Shown here: positions 9,091 to 17,153 of the stretch, piece by piece
How positions within the stretch are numbered: the first letter of the stretch is position 1
How the letters are laid out: every line of letters begins with the position of its first letter
Assembly: GCF_048320135.1 (NCBI RefSeq)
Contig: NZ_CP182947.1
Coordinates: 5,146,001 to 5,210,000, forward strand
Length of the DNA stretch: 64,000 bases
Origin: Ideonella_A sakaiensis_A
GTDB lineage: Bacteria; Pseudomonadota; Gammaproteobacteria; Burkholderiales; Burkholderiaceae_C
Direction of reading: 5' to 3'
The notes under the pieces: model-generated
What the model saw: only the letters and a program-made list of their open reading frames with translations
Told to the model about the DNA's origin: nothing
The model's database searches: none
Translations under genes and position numbers: made by a program

Positions 9091-10005
9091 ATGACTGCTG
9101 ACCCGACTCCCGAACTGTTTCCCGGCTTCGAGCAGCGCATCGTCGACGTCGGTGATGGCATCGACATTGCCGCGACGATCGGCGGATCCGGCCCGCCGCT
9201 GTTGCTGCTGCACGGCCATCCGCAGACGCGGGTGATCTGGCACAAGGTCGTGCCACGGCTGGCAGAACGGTTCACAGTGGTCGCCGCCGACCTGCGCGGT
9301 TATGGCGATTCATCAAAACCTCCAGGTGACGGCGATCACGGCAATTATTCGAAGCGCGTGATGGCGCTCGACCAGCTGGCGCTGATGCGCATGCTCGGCT
9401 TCGAGCAATTCGACGTGCTCGCCCACGACCGCGGCGGACGCGTCGCGCACCGCCTCGCGGTCGATCATCCGCAGGCGGTCGGCCGCTTGATCCTGCTCGA
9501 CCTCGCGCCGACGCTGGCAATGTACGAGCAGACCAGCGAAACCTTCGCGCGCAGCTACTGGCACTGGTTTTTCCTGATCCAGCCGGCGCCGCTGCCGGAG
9601 CGGCTGATCGAGGCCGACCCCGCGGCCTATGTGCGCGACGTGCTCGGCCGCCGCAGCGCCGGGCTGGCGCCGTTCGATCCGCGGGCGCTGGCCGAATACC
9701 AGCGCTGCCTGGCGTTGCCCGGCGCCGCGCATGCGATGTGCGAGGACTACCGCGCCGCTGCCACCATCGATCTCGAGCATGAGCGGGCCGACCGCGAGGC
9801 CGGGCGAAAGCTGACGATGCCGACCCGGGTGTTGTGGGGCGAGGAGGGCGTCGTGCACCGCTGCTTCCGGCCGCTCGACGAATGGCGGCGGGTCGGGATT
9901 CAGGTCGACGGGCAGGCCTTGCCGTGCGGCCATTACATCGCCGAAGAGGCGCCCGACCTGCTGCTCGACCACGTGTTCGGCTTTCTGCAGCATCCGCCGG
10001 CCTGA
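9091..10005 (+). CDS. alpha/beta hydrolase, haloacetate dehalogenase-like
   Basis: 304 residues. The nucleophile elbow AHDRGGR places Asp113 where haloacetate dehalogenases have their nucleophilic Asp, with Arg114 and Arg117 in the positions that bind the carboxylate. SYWHWFFLIQP near residue 155 supplies the His158-Trp159 pair that forms the halide pocket in fluoroacetate dehalogenases, and a late His lies in PCGHYIAEEAP. This arrangement separates the protein from epoxide hydrolases, which lack the two Arg and carry Tyr lid residues. The substrate remains an inference. A haloacid transporter or regulator is not obvious, although an MFS gene follows by 11 bases. Confidence 0.8.
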   Translation: MTADPTPELFPGFEQRIVDVGDGIDIAATIGGSGPPLLLLHGHPQTRVIWHKVVPRLAERFTVVAADLRGYGDSSKPPGDGDHGNYSKRVMALDQLALMRMLGFEQFDVLAHDRGGRVAHRLAVDHPQAVGRLILLDLAPTLAMYEQTSETFARSYWHWFFLIQPAPLPERLIEADPAAYVRDVLGRRSAGLAPFDPRALAEYQRCLALPGAAHAMCEDYRAAATIDLEHERADREAGRKLTMPTRVLWGEEGVVHRCFRPLDEWRRVGIQVDGQALPCGHYIAEEAPDLLLDHVFGFLQHPPA

Positions 10006-10016
10006 GCGGCCAGGCC

Positions 10017-11222
10017 GTGGCCAATCGCGCCAGCACCGCCGAAGCGCGCCGCCTGCTGGGCGGCCGCGGGCTGCGTGCATTTGCCGACGGTTATGTCGCG
10101 ATTCTGCTGCCGGCCTACCTGATCGAACTCGGTTACGGCGGCTTCGACGTCGGCCTGCTGAGCACCGCAACGCTGCTCGGTTCGGCGCTGGCGACGCTGG
10201 CAATCGGCGCGGTCGGCCACCGCTGGCCGTCGCGCCGGCTGCTGCTGGCGGCGGCGCTGCTGATGGCGGCAACCGGCCTCGGCTTTGCCGGCCTGTCGTC
10301 CTTCTGGCCGCTGCTGCTGGTGGCTTTTGTCGGCACGATCAATCCGAGTTCCGGCGATGTCAGCGTTTTTCTGCCGCTCGAACATGCGCGGATCGCCGAT
10401 TCGACCGGCGGCGATGCCCGCACCGTGCTGTTTGCCCGTTATTCGCTGACCGGTGCGTTGTGCGCCGCGGTCGGCGCGCTGGCCGCCGGCATCCCGACCT
10501 GGCTGGCGCTGCACCAGACCGTCGACCGGCTGGCCGGCATCCGCGCGATGTTTCTGCTGTATGCGCTGATCGGCCTGCTGGTCTGGTGGTTGTATCGGCG
10601 GCTGCCGGTCGACGACGGCCGGGTCGCGTCGCGACCGGCGCCGCTCGGGCCGTCGCGCGGCATCGTGTTGAAGCTGGCCGCGCTGTTCAGCGTCGACGCG
10701 TTTGCCGGCGGCCTGGTCGTCAATTCGCTGCTCAGCCTGTGGCTGTTCGAGCGCTTCGGGCTGAGCCTGGTGCAGGCTGGCGCGTTCTTTTTCTGGGCCG
10801 GGCTGCTGGCCGCAGGTTCGCAACTCGCCGCGCCGGTCGTCGCGCGGCGCATCGGCCTGCTCAATACGATGGTGTTCACGCACATTCCGGCCAACCTGTG
10901 TCTGATCGCCGCGGCGCTGGTCGCCGACCTGTGGCTCGCGCTCGGCCTGCTGTTCGTCCGCGCTGCGTTGTCGCAGATGGACGTGCCGACCCGCAGCGCC
11001 TTCGTGATGGCCGTCGTGACGCCGGCCGAACGCGCGGCCGCCGCCAGTTTCACCGCGGTGCCGCGCAGCCTGGCCTCTGCGGCGAGCCCGACGCTGGCCG
11101 GCGCGCTGATGGCCGCCGGCCTGCTCGGTGCGCCGCTGATCGCCTGCGGTGTGCTGAAGATCGGCTACGACCTGGCGTTGCTGGCGGCATTTCGAAACGT
11201 GCGGCCTGCGGCACAGGATTGA
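10017..11222 (+). CDS. MFS transporter
   Basis: About 401 residues with twelve predicted hydrophobic segments. The first begins at GLRAFADGYVAILLPAYLIELGYGGFDVG and the loop after helix 2 is HRWPSRR. The start is set at a GTG (10017) 11 bases after the dehalogenase-like gene; the frame is open further upstream but overlaps that gene in non-protein-like sequence. Tight spacing suggests co-transcription with the hydrolase. Substrate unknown. Confidence 0.78.
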   Translation: MANRASTAEARRLLGGRGLRAFADGYVAILLPAYLIELGYGGFDVGLLSTATLLGSALATLAIGAVGHRWPSRRLLLAAALLMAATGLGFAGLSSFWPLLLVAFVGTINPSSGDVSVFLPLEHARIADSTGGDARTVLFARYSLTGALCAAVGALAAGIPTWLALHQTVDRLAGIRAMFLLYALIGLLVWWLYRRLPVDDGRVASRPAPLGPSRGIVLKLAALFSVDAFAGGLVVNSLLSLWLFERFGLSLVQAGAFFFWAGLLAAGSQLAAPVVARRIGLLNTMVFTHIPANLCLIAAALVADLWLALGLLFVRAALSQMDVPTRSAFVMAVVTPAERAAAASFTAVPRSLASAASPTLAGALMAAGLLGAPLIACGVLKIGYDLALLAAFRNVRPAAQD

Positions 11223-11274
11223 CCACCGCTGGAGCAGAATCGCCGCACTCCCCATTTGCGCGCAGGAACAACCG

Positions 11275-12129
11275 ATGGCCGATCCCCGCCCCAGCATCAC
11301 CGACAAACGGCGCAGCTTCCGCCAGTTGCACGAGTCCGGCTGCTTCGCGATCCCGAACCCGTGGGACATCGGCAGCGCGCGTTATCTGCAAAGCCTGGGC
11401 TACAAGGCGCTGGCGACGACCAGTTCGGGCTTCGCGTGGTCGAAGGGATACAACGACAACGCGGTGCCGCGCGATACCGTGCTGGCGCATCTGAACGAGC
11501 TTGTCGAGGCCAGCGACCTGCCGATCAATGCCGATTTCGAGAGCGGTTTTGCCAGCGGCCTCGGTGGCCTGGCCGACAACGTGAGGCTGGCCGTCGAGAC
11601 CGGCATCGCCGGCCTGTCGATCGAGGATTCGACCGGCGACCGCGCGAATCCGTTGCTGCCGATCGACGCCGCGGTCGACCGCATCCGCGCCGCCCGCCAT
11701 GCGATCGACAAGGCCGGCGGCGACGTGATGCTGGTCGGCCGTGCCGAATGTTTTCTGGTCGGGCGCACCGACCTCGACGAAACGATTGCGCGGCTGACGG
11801 CCTATTCGATGGCCGGCGCCGATTGCCTGTATGCGCCGGGCATCCGCAGCCGCGAGCAGATCGCCGCGCTGGTCGCGGCTGTCGCGCCGAAGCCACTGAA
11901 CCTGCTGATCGGCCACGCCAGCCCGCTGACGATGGCCGAGGTCGCCGAACTCGGCGTGCGCCGCGTCAGCGTCGGCGGTGCGCTGGCCCGGGCTGCCTGG
12001 GGCGGCATGATGCGTGCGGCGCGCATGCTCGCCGACGAAGGGCGCTTCGATGCCTTTGCCGATGCCGCATCGGGCGTCGAACTCGACGATTTTTTCCGTG
12101 ACGACCGGCGCCGCCGGCAACTGGGCTGA
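11275..12129 (+). CDS. isocitrate lyase/PEP mutase superfamily protein
   Basis: 284-residue beta/alpha-barrel enzyme. The family's metal-binding and catalytic stretches are visible: IPNPWDIGSARYLQSLGYKA near the N-terminus, NADFESGFA (metal-ligand Asp) around residue 85, SIEDSTGD and VGRAECFLVGR. It lacks the KKCGH loop of true isocitrate lyase, so it belongs to the PEP mutase/oxaloacetate decarboxylase-like branch that acts on 2-oxo or carboxyvinyl acids. Exact substrate not readable. Monocistronic and convergent with the next gene. Confidence 0.82.
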   Translation: MADPRPSITDKRRSFRQLHESGCFAIPNPWDIGSARYLQSLGYKALATTSSGFAWSKGYNDNAVPRDTVLAHLNELVEASDLPINADFESGFASGLGGLADNVRLAVETGIAGLSIEDSTGDRANPLLPIDAAVDRIRAARHAIDKAGGDVMLVGRAECFLVGRTDLDETIARLTAYSMAGADCLYAPGIRSREQIAALVAAVAPKPLNLLIGHASPLTMAEVAELGVRRVSVGGALARAAWGGMMRAARMLADEGRFDAFADAASGVELDDFFRDDRRRRQLG

Positions 12130-12135
12130 GCGGGA

Positions 12136-12726
12136 TCAGCGCAGCTTTGCCGGCCCCTTGCCGCGCAATACCTGCGCCATTTCGGCCGCCTGCCAGATGC
12201 TGATCACGTGCTGTTCGGCATACGGGCGCGCGTTCTCGGTCAGTTCGCCGAGGCAGATGTAGACGGCGGCCGAGACGTCCTTCGCTTCGCGCACCGCCTG
12301 CAACGCGCGCAAGGCCTCGAGGCCGATGCGGGCCGATTTCCAGCGGCGTGCACAGACGAGCATGCGTGCGCCGTTGCGCTCGAGTTCGAAGTCGTAGGCG
12401 GTGTTGCTGCTGCGTGTCAGTTGATATCCGTCGCGGGCGAAGGTCTGTTCGAGCAGCGCGGAAAATTCCGGCCACGGCATCGCCGACAGGCGTTCGCGGG
12501 TGCGCTGCTGCTCCTCGGCGCTCGGCAGGCCGCGTTGCCGGTTCGCCGCGATGATGCCGACGACCATGAACGGCAGCGCCGCCGATATTCCGCCGACGAT
12601 CTTGTAGGCATCGGGCAACAGGGCTGCGGCAATCAGCGACAGCACCGCTGCAATCAGGAAACTGATCCACCATGGCGACCGCAGCAGGATCGCGAACAGC
12701 GAATTCTTGGCCATCTTCAGCTTCAA
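12136..12726 (-). CDS. membrane-anchored Mrr-like restriction-endonuclease-fold protein
   Basis: 196 residues. Two N-terminal hydrophobic helices (about residues 13-30 and 42-60) are followed by a domain resembling Mrr_cat: MPWPEFSALLEQTFARDGYQL, then YDFELERNGARMLVCARRW. The usual Mrr catalytic strand Q-x-K reads C-A-R here, so the Lys is replaced and nuclease activity is doubtful. The start is a TTG at 12726, chosen because GAGGAGAA lies eight bases before it; the next ATG (12714) would be too far from that site. It faces away from any restriction genes. Confidence 0.7.
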   Translation of the reverse strand: MKLKMAKNSLFAILLRSPWWISFLIAAVLSLIAAALLPDAYKIVGGISAALPFMVVGIIAANRQRGLPSAEEQQRTRERLSAMPWPEFSALLEQTFARDGYQLTRSSNTAYDFELERNGARMLVCARRWKSARIGLEALRALQAVREAKDVSAAVYICLGELTENARPYAEQHVISIWQAAEMAQVLRGKGPAKLR

Positions 12727-12821
12727 GCGGGCTTCTCCTCAACGGTCGGTGGTGCGATCCGGGAGTCTACGTGTTGCCCGCGGCGTGCCCGCCGTCGCGG
12801 CGGAGCCGACCTGCGCGTGGC

Positions 12822-13262
12822 TCAGCCCGGCTTCAGGTCGAACAGGCTGGTCGCCTGCAGTTCCAGCACCTCGCGGTCGTTCTGGTTGAACAGCTGCCAG
12901 CGCCATTCGAGGATGCCGAGATCGGGCTTGCTCGCCGAACGCCTTGCCTCGGTGACCGTGGCGACGAGGCGCAACCGGTCGCCGGGGCGCACCGGGTGCG
13001 GCCAGCGGATCCGTTCGATGCCGGGCGACGCAAACGATTCCGAGCCGTGCAGCGCGGCGTCGGTTGCCAGCCGCATCGCGATCGCGCAGGTATGCCAGCC
13101 GCTGGCGATCAAACCGTTGAAGCGGCCTTTGCTCGCCGCCTGCGGATCGGTGTGGAACCACTGCGGGTCGTAGGCCTTCGCGAAGCGAATGATCTCGGCC
13201 TCGTCGACGGGGTAGGGGCCGGCCTCGATGGTCTGGCCGGCATGGAATTCGGCAAATTTCAT
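12822..13262 (-). CDS. MaoC family hot-dog hydratase
   Basis: 146 residues beginning MKFAEFHAGQTIEAGPYPV. The hydratase-2 motif is visible as FAKAYDPQWFHTDPQAA, with the catalytic Asp/His pair, and SGWHTCAIAMRL. Proteins of this type hydrate enoyl-CoAs with the R stereochemistry. It follows the crotonase gene by seven bases on the same strand, so the two probably work on the same acyl-CoA intermediates. The start at 13262 gives a standard N-terminus. Confidence 0.88.
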   Translation of the reverse strand: MKFAEFHAGQTIEAGPYPVDEAEIIRFAKAYDPQWFHTDPQAASKGRFNGLIASGWHTCAIAMRLATDAALHGSESFASPGIERIRWPHPVRPGDRLRLVATVTEARRSASKPDLGILEWRWQLFNQNDREVLELQATSLFDLKPG

Positions 13263-13269
13263 TGCCGAC

Positions 13270-14055
13270 TCAGCGCGGGATCCAGTTTGCCGGCCGCTTG
13301 CCGAGGAAGGCGGCAAATCCTTCACGCGCCTCGTCGCTGCCGCGCACCCGGCTGATCGTCTGCGCGGTCAGCTCGCGCACCTCGTCGGTGATAGGGCCGA
13401 CCTCGAGTTGCGCAAACAGCTGCTTGATCTCGCGCTGCGCCTGCGGCCCGCCGATCAGCAGATCGGTGACGACGGCATCGATTGCGGCATCGAGCCCGTC
13501 GAGTGGCACGACCTGCTGCACCAGGCCGATCGCCATCGCTTCGGGCGCAGCGATGCGGCTGGTCGTCAGCGCGAGACGCTGCGCCTGCCGCCGGCCGACC
13601 GCATTGGTGACGTAGGGGCCGATCACCGCCGGCAGGATGCCGAATTTCGCCTCGCTGACAGAGAAGCTCGCGTTGTCGACGGCAATTGCAATGTCGCAGG
13701 CACAGGCCAGGCCGACACCGCCGCCGAGCGCCGCGCCCTGGATACGGGCCACAGTCGGTTTCGGCGAACTGGCAATGCGGTGCAGCATGCCGGCAAATTT
13801 GCGGGCGTCCTGCAGATTCCATTCGCGGCTCGCGGTGCTCGCGCGCTGCATCCACTGCAAGTCGGCGCCGGCGCTGAAATGTTTTCCTTCGCCGGCGAGC
13901 ACGATCACGCGCACCTCGTCATCGCCGGCCAGCTGTTCGAATGCCGCGTCGATTTCGCCGATCATCGCCTCGTCGAAGGCGTTGAAGACGTCCGGGCGAG
14001 ACATCGTGACCTGGGCGACGCCGGCCGCCCGCTTGGTGATATGGAGTGTGTTCAT
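13270..14055 (-). CDS. enoyl-CoA hydratase/isomerase (LiuC/methylglutaconyl-CoA hydratase-like)
   Basis: 261-residue crotonase. The oxyanion-hole segments are HFSAGADLQWM and GAALGGGVGLACACDI. Of the two Glu residues used by rat enoyl-CoA hydratase, the first position is Gly here (GGGVG) while the second is kept (VSEAKFGILPA). The GGGVGL...SEAKFGILPAVIGPYV pattern is that of bacterial LiuC-type proteins, so the role could be in branched-chain or aromatic acyl-CoA breakdown. It lies downstream of boxCBA on the same strand, separated from boxA by about 110 bases holding a REP-like repeat. Confidence 0.82.
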   Translation of the reverse strand: MNTLHITKRAAGVAQVTMSRPDVFNAFDEAMIGEIDAAFEQLAGDDEVRVIVLAGEGKHFSAGADLQWMQRASTASREWNLQDARKFAGMLHRIASSPKPTVARIQGAALGGGVGLACACDIAIAVDNASFSVSEAKFGILPAVIGPYVTNAVGRRQAQRLALTTSRIAAPEAMAIGLVQQVVPLDGLDAAIDAVVTDLLIGGPQAQREIKQLFAQLEVGPITDEVRELTAQTISRVRGSDEAREGFAAFLGKRPANWIPR

Positions 14056-14060
14056 CTTTG

Positions 14061-14128
14061 TAGGAGGGGCTTCAGCCCCGATCTGGTCGCATGCCAGCAG
14101 CCCGAATCGGGGCTGAAGCCCCTCCCAC
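14061..14128. repeat. REP-like palindromic repeat, copy 1
   Basis: Arms of about 20 bases built on GGAGGGGCTTCAGCCCCGAT and its complement enclose an asymmetric loop that ends GCAGCCCG. It fills the gap between boxA and the downstream crotonase gene, where its hairpin could shape mRNA stability or reduce readthrough. Related copies occur near 15503, 24137, 26969, 42631 and 56843. Confidence 0.85.
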
Positions 14129-14163
14129 AGAGCTGACCGGGTTGGTGAGCATCTGAGGGTGGG

Positions 14164-15450
14164 TCAATAAGTCTCGAGATGCAGTCGCCCGTTCTTCTTC
14201 AGCGATTCGGCAATGCCTTCCCAGTTCAGCCCGGCTTGCACCGCCACATCGCGCAGCGCGAGCACGACGCCTTCTTCCATGCTTTTCAGCCCGCAGACGT
14301 AGAAATAGCTGTCCGGGTCGGCAAGCATCTTCGCGACATCGGCGGCGCGCTCGCGCATCACGTCCTGCACATAACGCTTGGTCTTGCCGGCCTCGCGCGA
14401 GAACGCGAAATTGATGTCGATGAAATCCTTCGGCAGGCTTTTCAGCGGGCCGAAATAGGGCAGTTCTTCCTTGGTTCGGGCGCCGAAGAACAGCATCAGC
14501 TTGCCGCCCTCGAACTTGCCCGACGCGCGCAGCCGGCGCCGCCATTCGGTCATCGCACGCATCGGCGCCGAGCCGGTGCCGGTGCAGATCATCACGATGT
14601 TCGATCGCGGATGGTTCGGCATCAGGAAGCTGGTGCCGAACGGGCCGATCACCTGCACCTTGTCGCCGACCTTCAGGTCGCACATGTAGTTGCTGCCGAC
14701 GCCGCGCACCGGATTGCCGTCGTGGTCCTCGAGCACCCGCTTGATCGTCAGCGAGACATTGTTGTAGCCGGGCCGCTCGCCGTTGCGAGGGCTGGCGATC
14801 GAATATTGCCGCGCATGGTGCGGCCGGCCGGCGGCGTCGGTGCCCGGCGGAATGATGCCGATCGACTGGCCTTCGAGGATCGGGAACGGCCGCGAGCCGA
14901 AATCGAGCACGATGTGGTGGGTGTCGTATTCCTTGCCGACCTCGGTGACGCGGACATTGCCGGTCACGGTCGCCTCGATCGTCTTCTCCGCCGCCTTCGG
15001 CCCATAAAGATTGGTGAACGGATGCGCGGCCGACCACGGCGGAATCGTCGCGCCGAAGCGGGCGCTGACGAAGCTCGTTTCCCCTTCGGCCACCGCGGCC
15101 AGCGCAGAAGGCGCCGGCGCTTCGACGGCAGGCGCCGCCTCCGCGGTTGTCGCTCCGGCCGCAGCCAGCTCCTCGGCTCCCAGTTCCGGCGGCAGTTCCT
15201 CCCAGGTGAACTGCTCCTCGACACTGTAGGCCTTGACTTTCGGCACCTGTCGCCAGTTGTCGATCGAGCCGGTCGGGCACGGCGAGATGCAGTCCATGCA
15301 CAGGTTGCACTTGTCGACATCGACGACATAGTTGTCGTCGTTGTGCGTGATTGCATCGACCGGGCAGGTCGCCTCGCAGGTATTGCAGCGGATGCAGATC
15401 TCGGGGTCGATCAGATGCTGCTTGATGATGACGACGTCTGACGCGTCCAT
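14164..15450 (-). CDS. boxA: benzoyl-CoA 2,3-epoxidase reductase component BoxA
   Basis: Reductase that takes electrons from NADPH and feeds BoxB during aerobic epoxidation of benzoyl-CoA. The 428-residue protein starts with two [4Fe-4S] ferredoxin motifs (Cys19, 22, 25, 29 and Cys48, 51, 54, 58), then an Ala/Glu-rich linker of about 80 residues. An FNR-type module follows: HARQYSIASPR for FAD, ICTGTGSAPMRAM for NADP and a C-terminal YVCGLKSMEEGV. The start at 15450 has an AGGAG eight bases upstream. boxB lies upstream on the same strand across a 235-base gap holding a degenerate REP-like element. Confidence 0.95.
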   Translation of the reverse strand: MDASDVVIIKQHLIDPEICIRCNTCEATCPVDAITHNDDNYVVDVDKCNLCMDCISPCPTGSIDNWRQVPKVKAYSVEEQFTWEELPPELGAEELAAAGATTAEAAPAVEAPAPSALAAVAEGETSFVSARFGATIPPWSAAHPFTNLYGPKAAEKTIEATVTGNVRVTEVGKEYDTHHIVLDFGSRPFPILEGQSIGIIPPGTDAAGRPHHARQYSIASPRNGERPGYNNVSLTIKRVLEDHDGNPVRGVGSNYMCDLKVGDKVQVIGPFGTSFLMPNHPRSNIVMICTGTGSAPMRAMTEWRRRLRASGKFEGGKLMLFFGARTKEELPYFGPLKSLPKDFIDINFAFSREAGKTKRYVQDVMRERAADVAKMLADPDSYFYVCGLKSMEEGVVLALRDVAVQAGLNWEGIAESLKKNGRLHLETY

Positions 15451-15502
15451 GGTTTGTCTCCTGTTTGGCCCGGCAAGCACAGGGGAGCGCCGGCCGCTGC
15501 GG

Positions 15503-15569
15503 GATCGGATTCAGCTCAGATCGGCGTGCATGCTTCGAGCCCGAATCGCGGCTGAAGCCGCTCCCACAA
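15503..15569. repeat. REP-like palindromic repeat, copy 2 (degenerate left arm)
   Basis: The right half (AGCCCGAATCGCGGCTGAAG, then CCGCTCCCACA) matches the family closely, with GCGGC replacing GGGGC in the arm. The left arm (GGATTCAGCTCAGATC) has decayed. The central part (GATC..GTGCATGC) still aligns with copy 1. It lies between boxB and boxA. The remaining gap to 15685 also holds two small GC hairpins (CCGGCTTCGCCGG and GCGCCGAAGGCGC) and no gene. Confidence 0.7.
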
Positions 15570-15685
15570 AATACCCGCGCCACCGCGGACTATCAAGCGG
15601 CCACCGCGGATCCGGCTTCGCCGGTCCGCCGGTGCCGTCCGAGCTCTGCGAGGGCGTGGAATGCGCCGAAGGCGCTCCGGGTGGG

Positions 15686-17113
15686 TCAATTGAATCGGAC
15701 GTATTCGAAATCCACCGGCTGCCGATTGATGCCCATCACCGGCGGCGCGATCCAGTTGGCGAACTTGCCCGGCTCGACGACGCGGCCCATCAAACTGGCG
15801 ACATAGGCGCGGTCTTCGCTGCTCGGCAGCCACTTGTCGACGTTGGCATCCCATTCGGCATCGCTGACGACGCGGCCGTCCGGCGATACCTTGGCGCCCG
15901 ACAGCGAGCCGATGTTGCGGTGGAAGGCCTTGTGCGGCACGCTCAGCTTGAACGGGATGCCGGCCTTGTCGATCACCTTGTTCCAGCGATTGACGCCGGC
16001 GACCGAGTCCTTGATGTAGTCGTCGCGCAGCACCTCGTTCAGCGCATTGAGCATCGGCACATCCTTCTCGACCAGCTTGCCGTCCTGCACCTCGAGCACC
16101 TTGTAGGTCTGGCCCTTCAGCACATGGTCGTCGTCGCGCTTGCCTTCCTCGAAGCGGCCCTTCAGGCCCGAGCTGTAGAAGATCGCGGCATTGCTCGACT
16201 CGTCGGCGCCGAACAGGTCGACGGTGACGCTGAAGTGGAAATTGATGTAACGCTGGATCGTCGGCAGGTCGATCACGCCGGCGGCGCGCAGCTTGCCGAC
16301 ATCGTCGGTCTTCAGCTCGTTCATTGCGGCGACGGTGCGGCTGATGATGCGGCTGATGCCCGACTCGCCGACGAACATGTGGTGCGCTTCCTCGGTCAGC
16401 ATGAACTTGGTCGTGCGGGCCAGCGGATCGAAGGCGCTTTCGGCGAGCGCGCAGAGCTGGAACTTGCCGTCGCGGTCGGTGAAATAGGTGAACATGAAGA
16501 AGCTGAGCCAGTCCGGCGTCTTCTCGTTGAACGCGCCGAGGATGCGCGGGTTGTTCTCGTCGCCGCTGCGTCGCTCGAGCAGCGCCTCGGCTTCCTCGCG
16601 GCCGTCGCGGCCGAAATGCTTGTGCAGCAGGTAGACCATCGCCCACAGGTGGCGGCCTTCCTCGACGTTGATCTGGAACAGGTTGCGCAGGTCGTACATG
16701 CTCGGCGCGGTCAGGCCGAGGTGGCGCTGCTGCTCGACCGATGCCGGCTCGGTATCGCCCTGCGTGACGATGATGCGGCGCAGGTTGGCGCGGTGCTCGC
16801 CGGGAACGTCGGTCCAGGCCTTCTCGCCCTTGTGGTCGCCGAAGTGGATCTCGCGGTTGGCGTCCCCGGGGTTCAGGAAGATGCCCCAGCGGTAATCGGG
16901 CATCTTGACGTGGCCGAACTGCGCCCAGCCCTGCGGATCGACACTGACCGCGGTGCGCAGATAGACGTCGAAATTGTTCGAGCCGTCCGGCCCCATGTCG
17001 CCCCACCAGTTGAGGAAGTTGGGTTGCCATTGTTCGAGCGCGCGCTGCAGTGTGCGGTCGCTGCCGAGGTCGACGTTGTTCGGGATCTTTTCGCTGTAGT
17101 TGATGGTGCTCAT
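15686..17113 (-). CDS. boxB: benzoyl-CoA 2,3-epoxidase oxygenase component BoxB
   Basis: Di-iron monooxygenase that inserts one oxygen atom into the ring of benzoyl-CoA to form 2,3-epoxybenzoyl-CoA. At 475 residues it has the expected size. Two carboxylate-bridged di-iron ExxH motifs are visible: EEGRH at 151-155 (Glu152, His155) and EEAHH at 241-245 (Glu242, His245). The N-terminus MSTINYSEKIPNNVDL is typical. It is the middle gene of boxC-boxB-boxA, about 40 bases after boxC. Confidence 0.96.
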   Translation of the reverse strand: MSTINYSEKIPNNVDLGSDRTLQRALEQWQPNFLNWWGDMGPDGSNNFDVYLRTAVSVDPQGWAQFGHVKMPDYRWGIFLNPGDANREIHFGDHKGEKAWTDVPGEHRANLRRIIVTQGDTEPASVEQQRHLGLTAPSMYDLRNLFQINVEEGRHLWAMVYLLHKHFGRDGREEAEALLERRSGDENNPRILGAFNEKTPDWLSFFMFTYFTDRDGKFQLCALAESAFDPLARTTKFMLTEEAHHMFVGESGISRIISRTVAAMNELKTDDVGKLRAAGVIDLPTIQRYINFHFSVTVDLFGADESSNAAIFYSSGLKGRFEEGKRDDDHVLKGQTYKVLEVQDGKLVEKDVPMLNALNEVLRDDYIKDSVAGVNRWNKVIDKAGIPFKLSVPHKAFHRNIGSLSGAKVSPDGRVVSDAEWDANVDKWLPSSEDRAYVASLMGRVVEPGKFANWIAPPVMGINRQPVDFEYVRFN

Positions 17114-17153
17114 GGGTGTTCCTGCTGCGGTTCAGTTGCTCAATCGGGGGTGA

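Noticed and set aside
11275..12129. Isocitrate lyase of the glyoxylate shunt
   Set aside because: Too short (284 residues) and lacking the KKCGH catalytic loop; only superfamily membership is supported.
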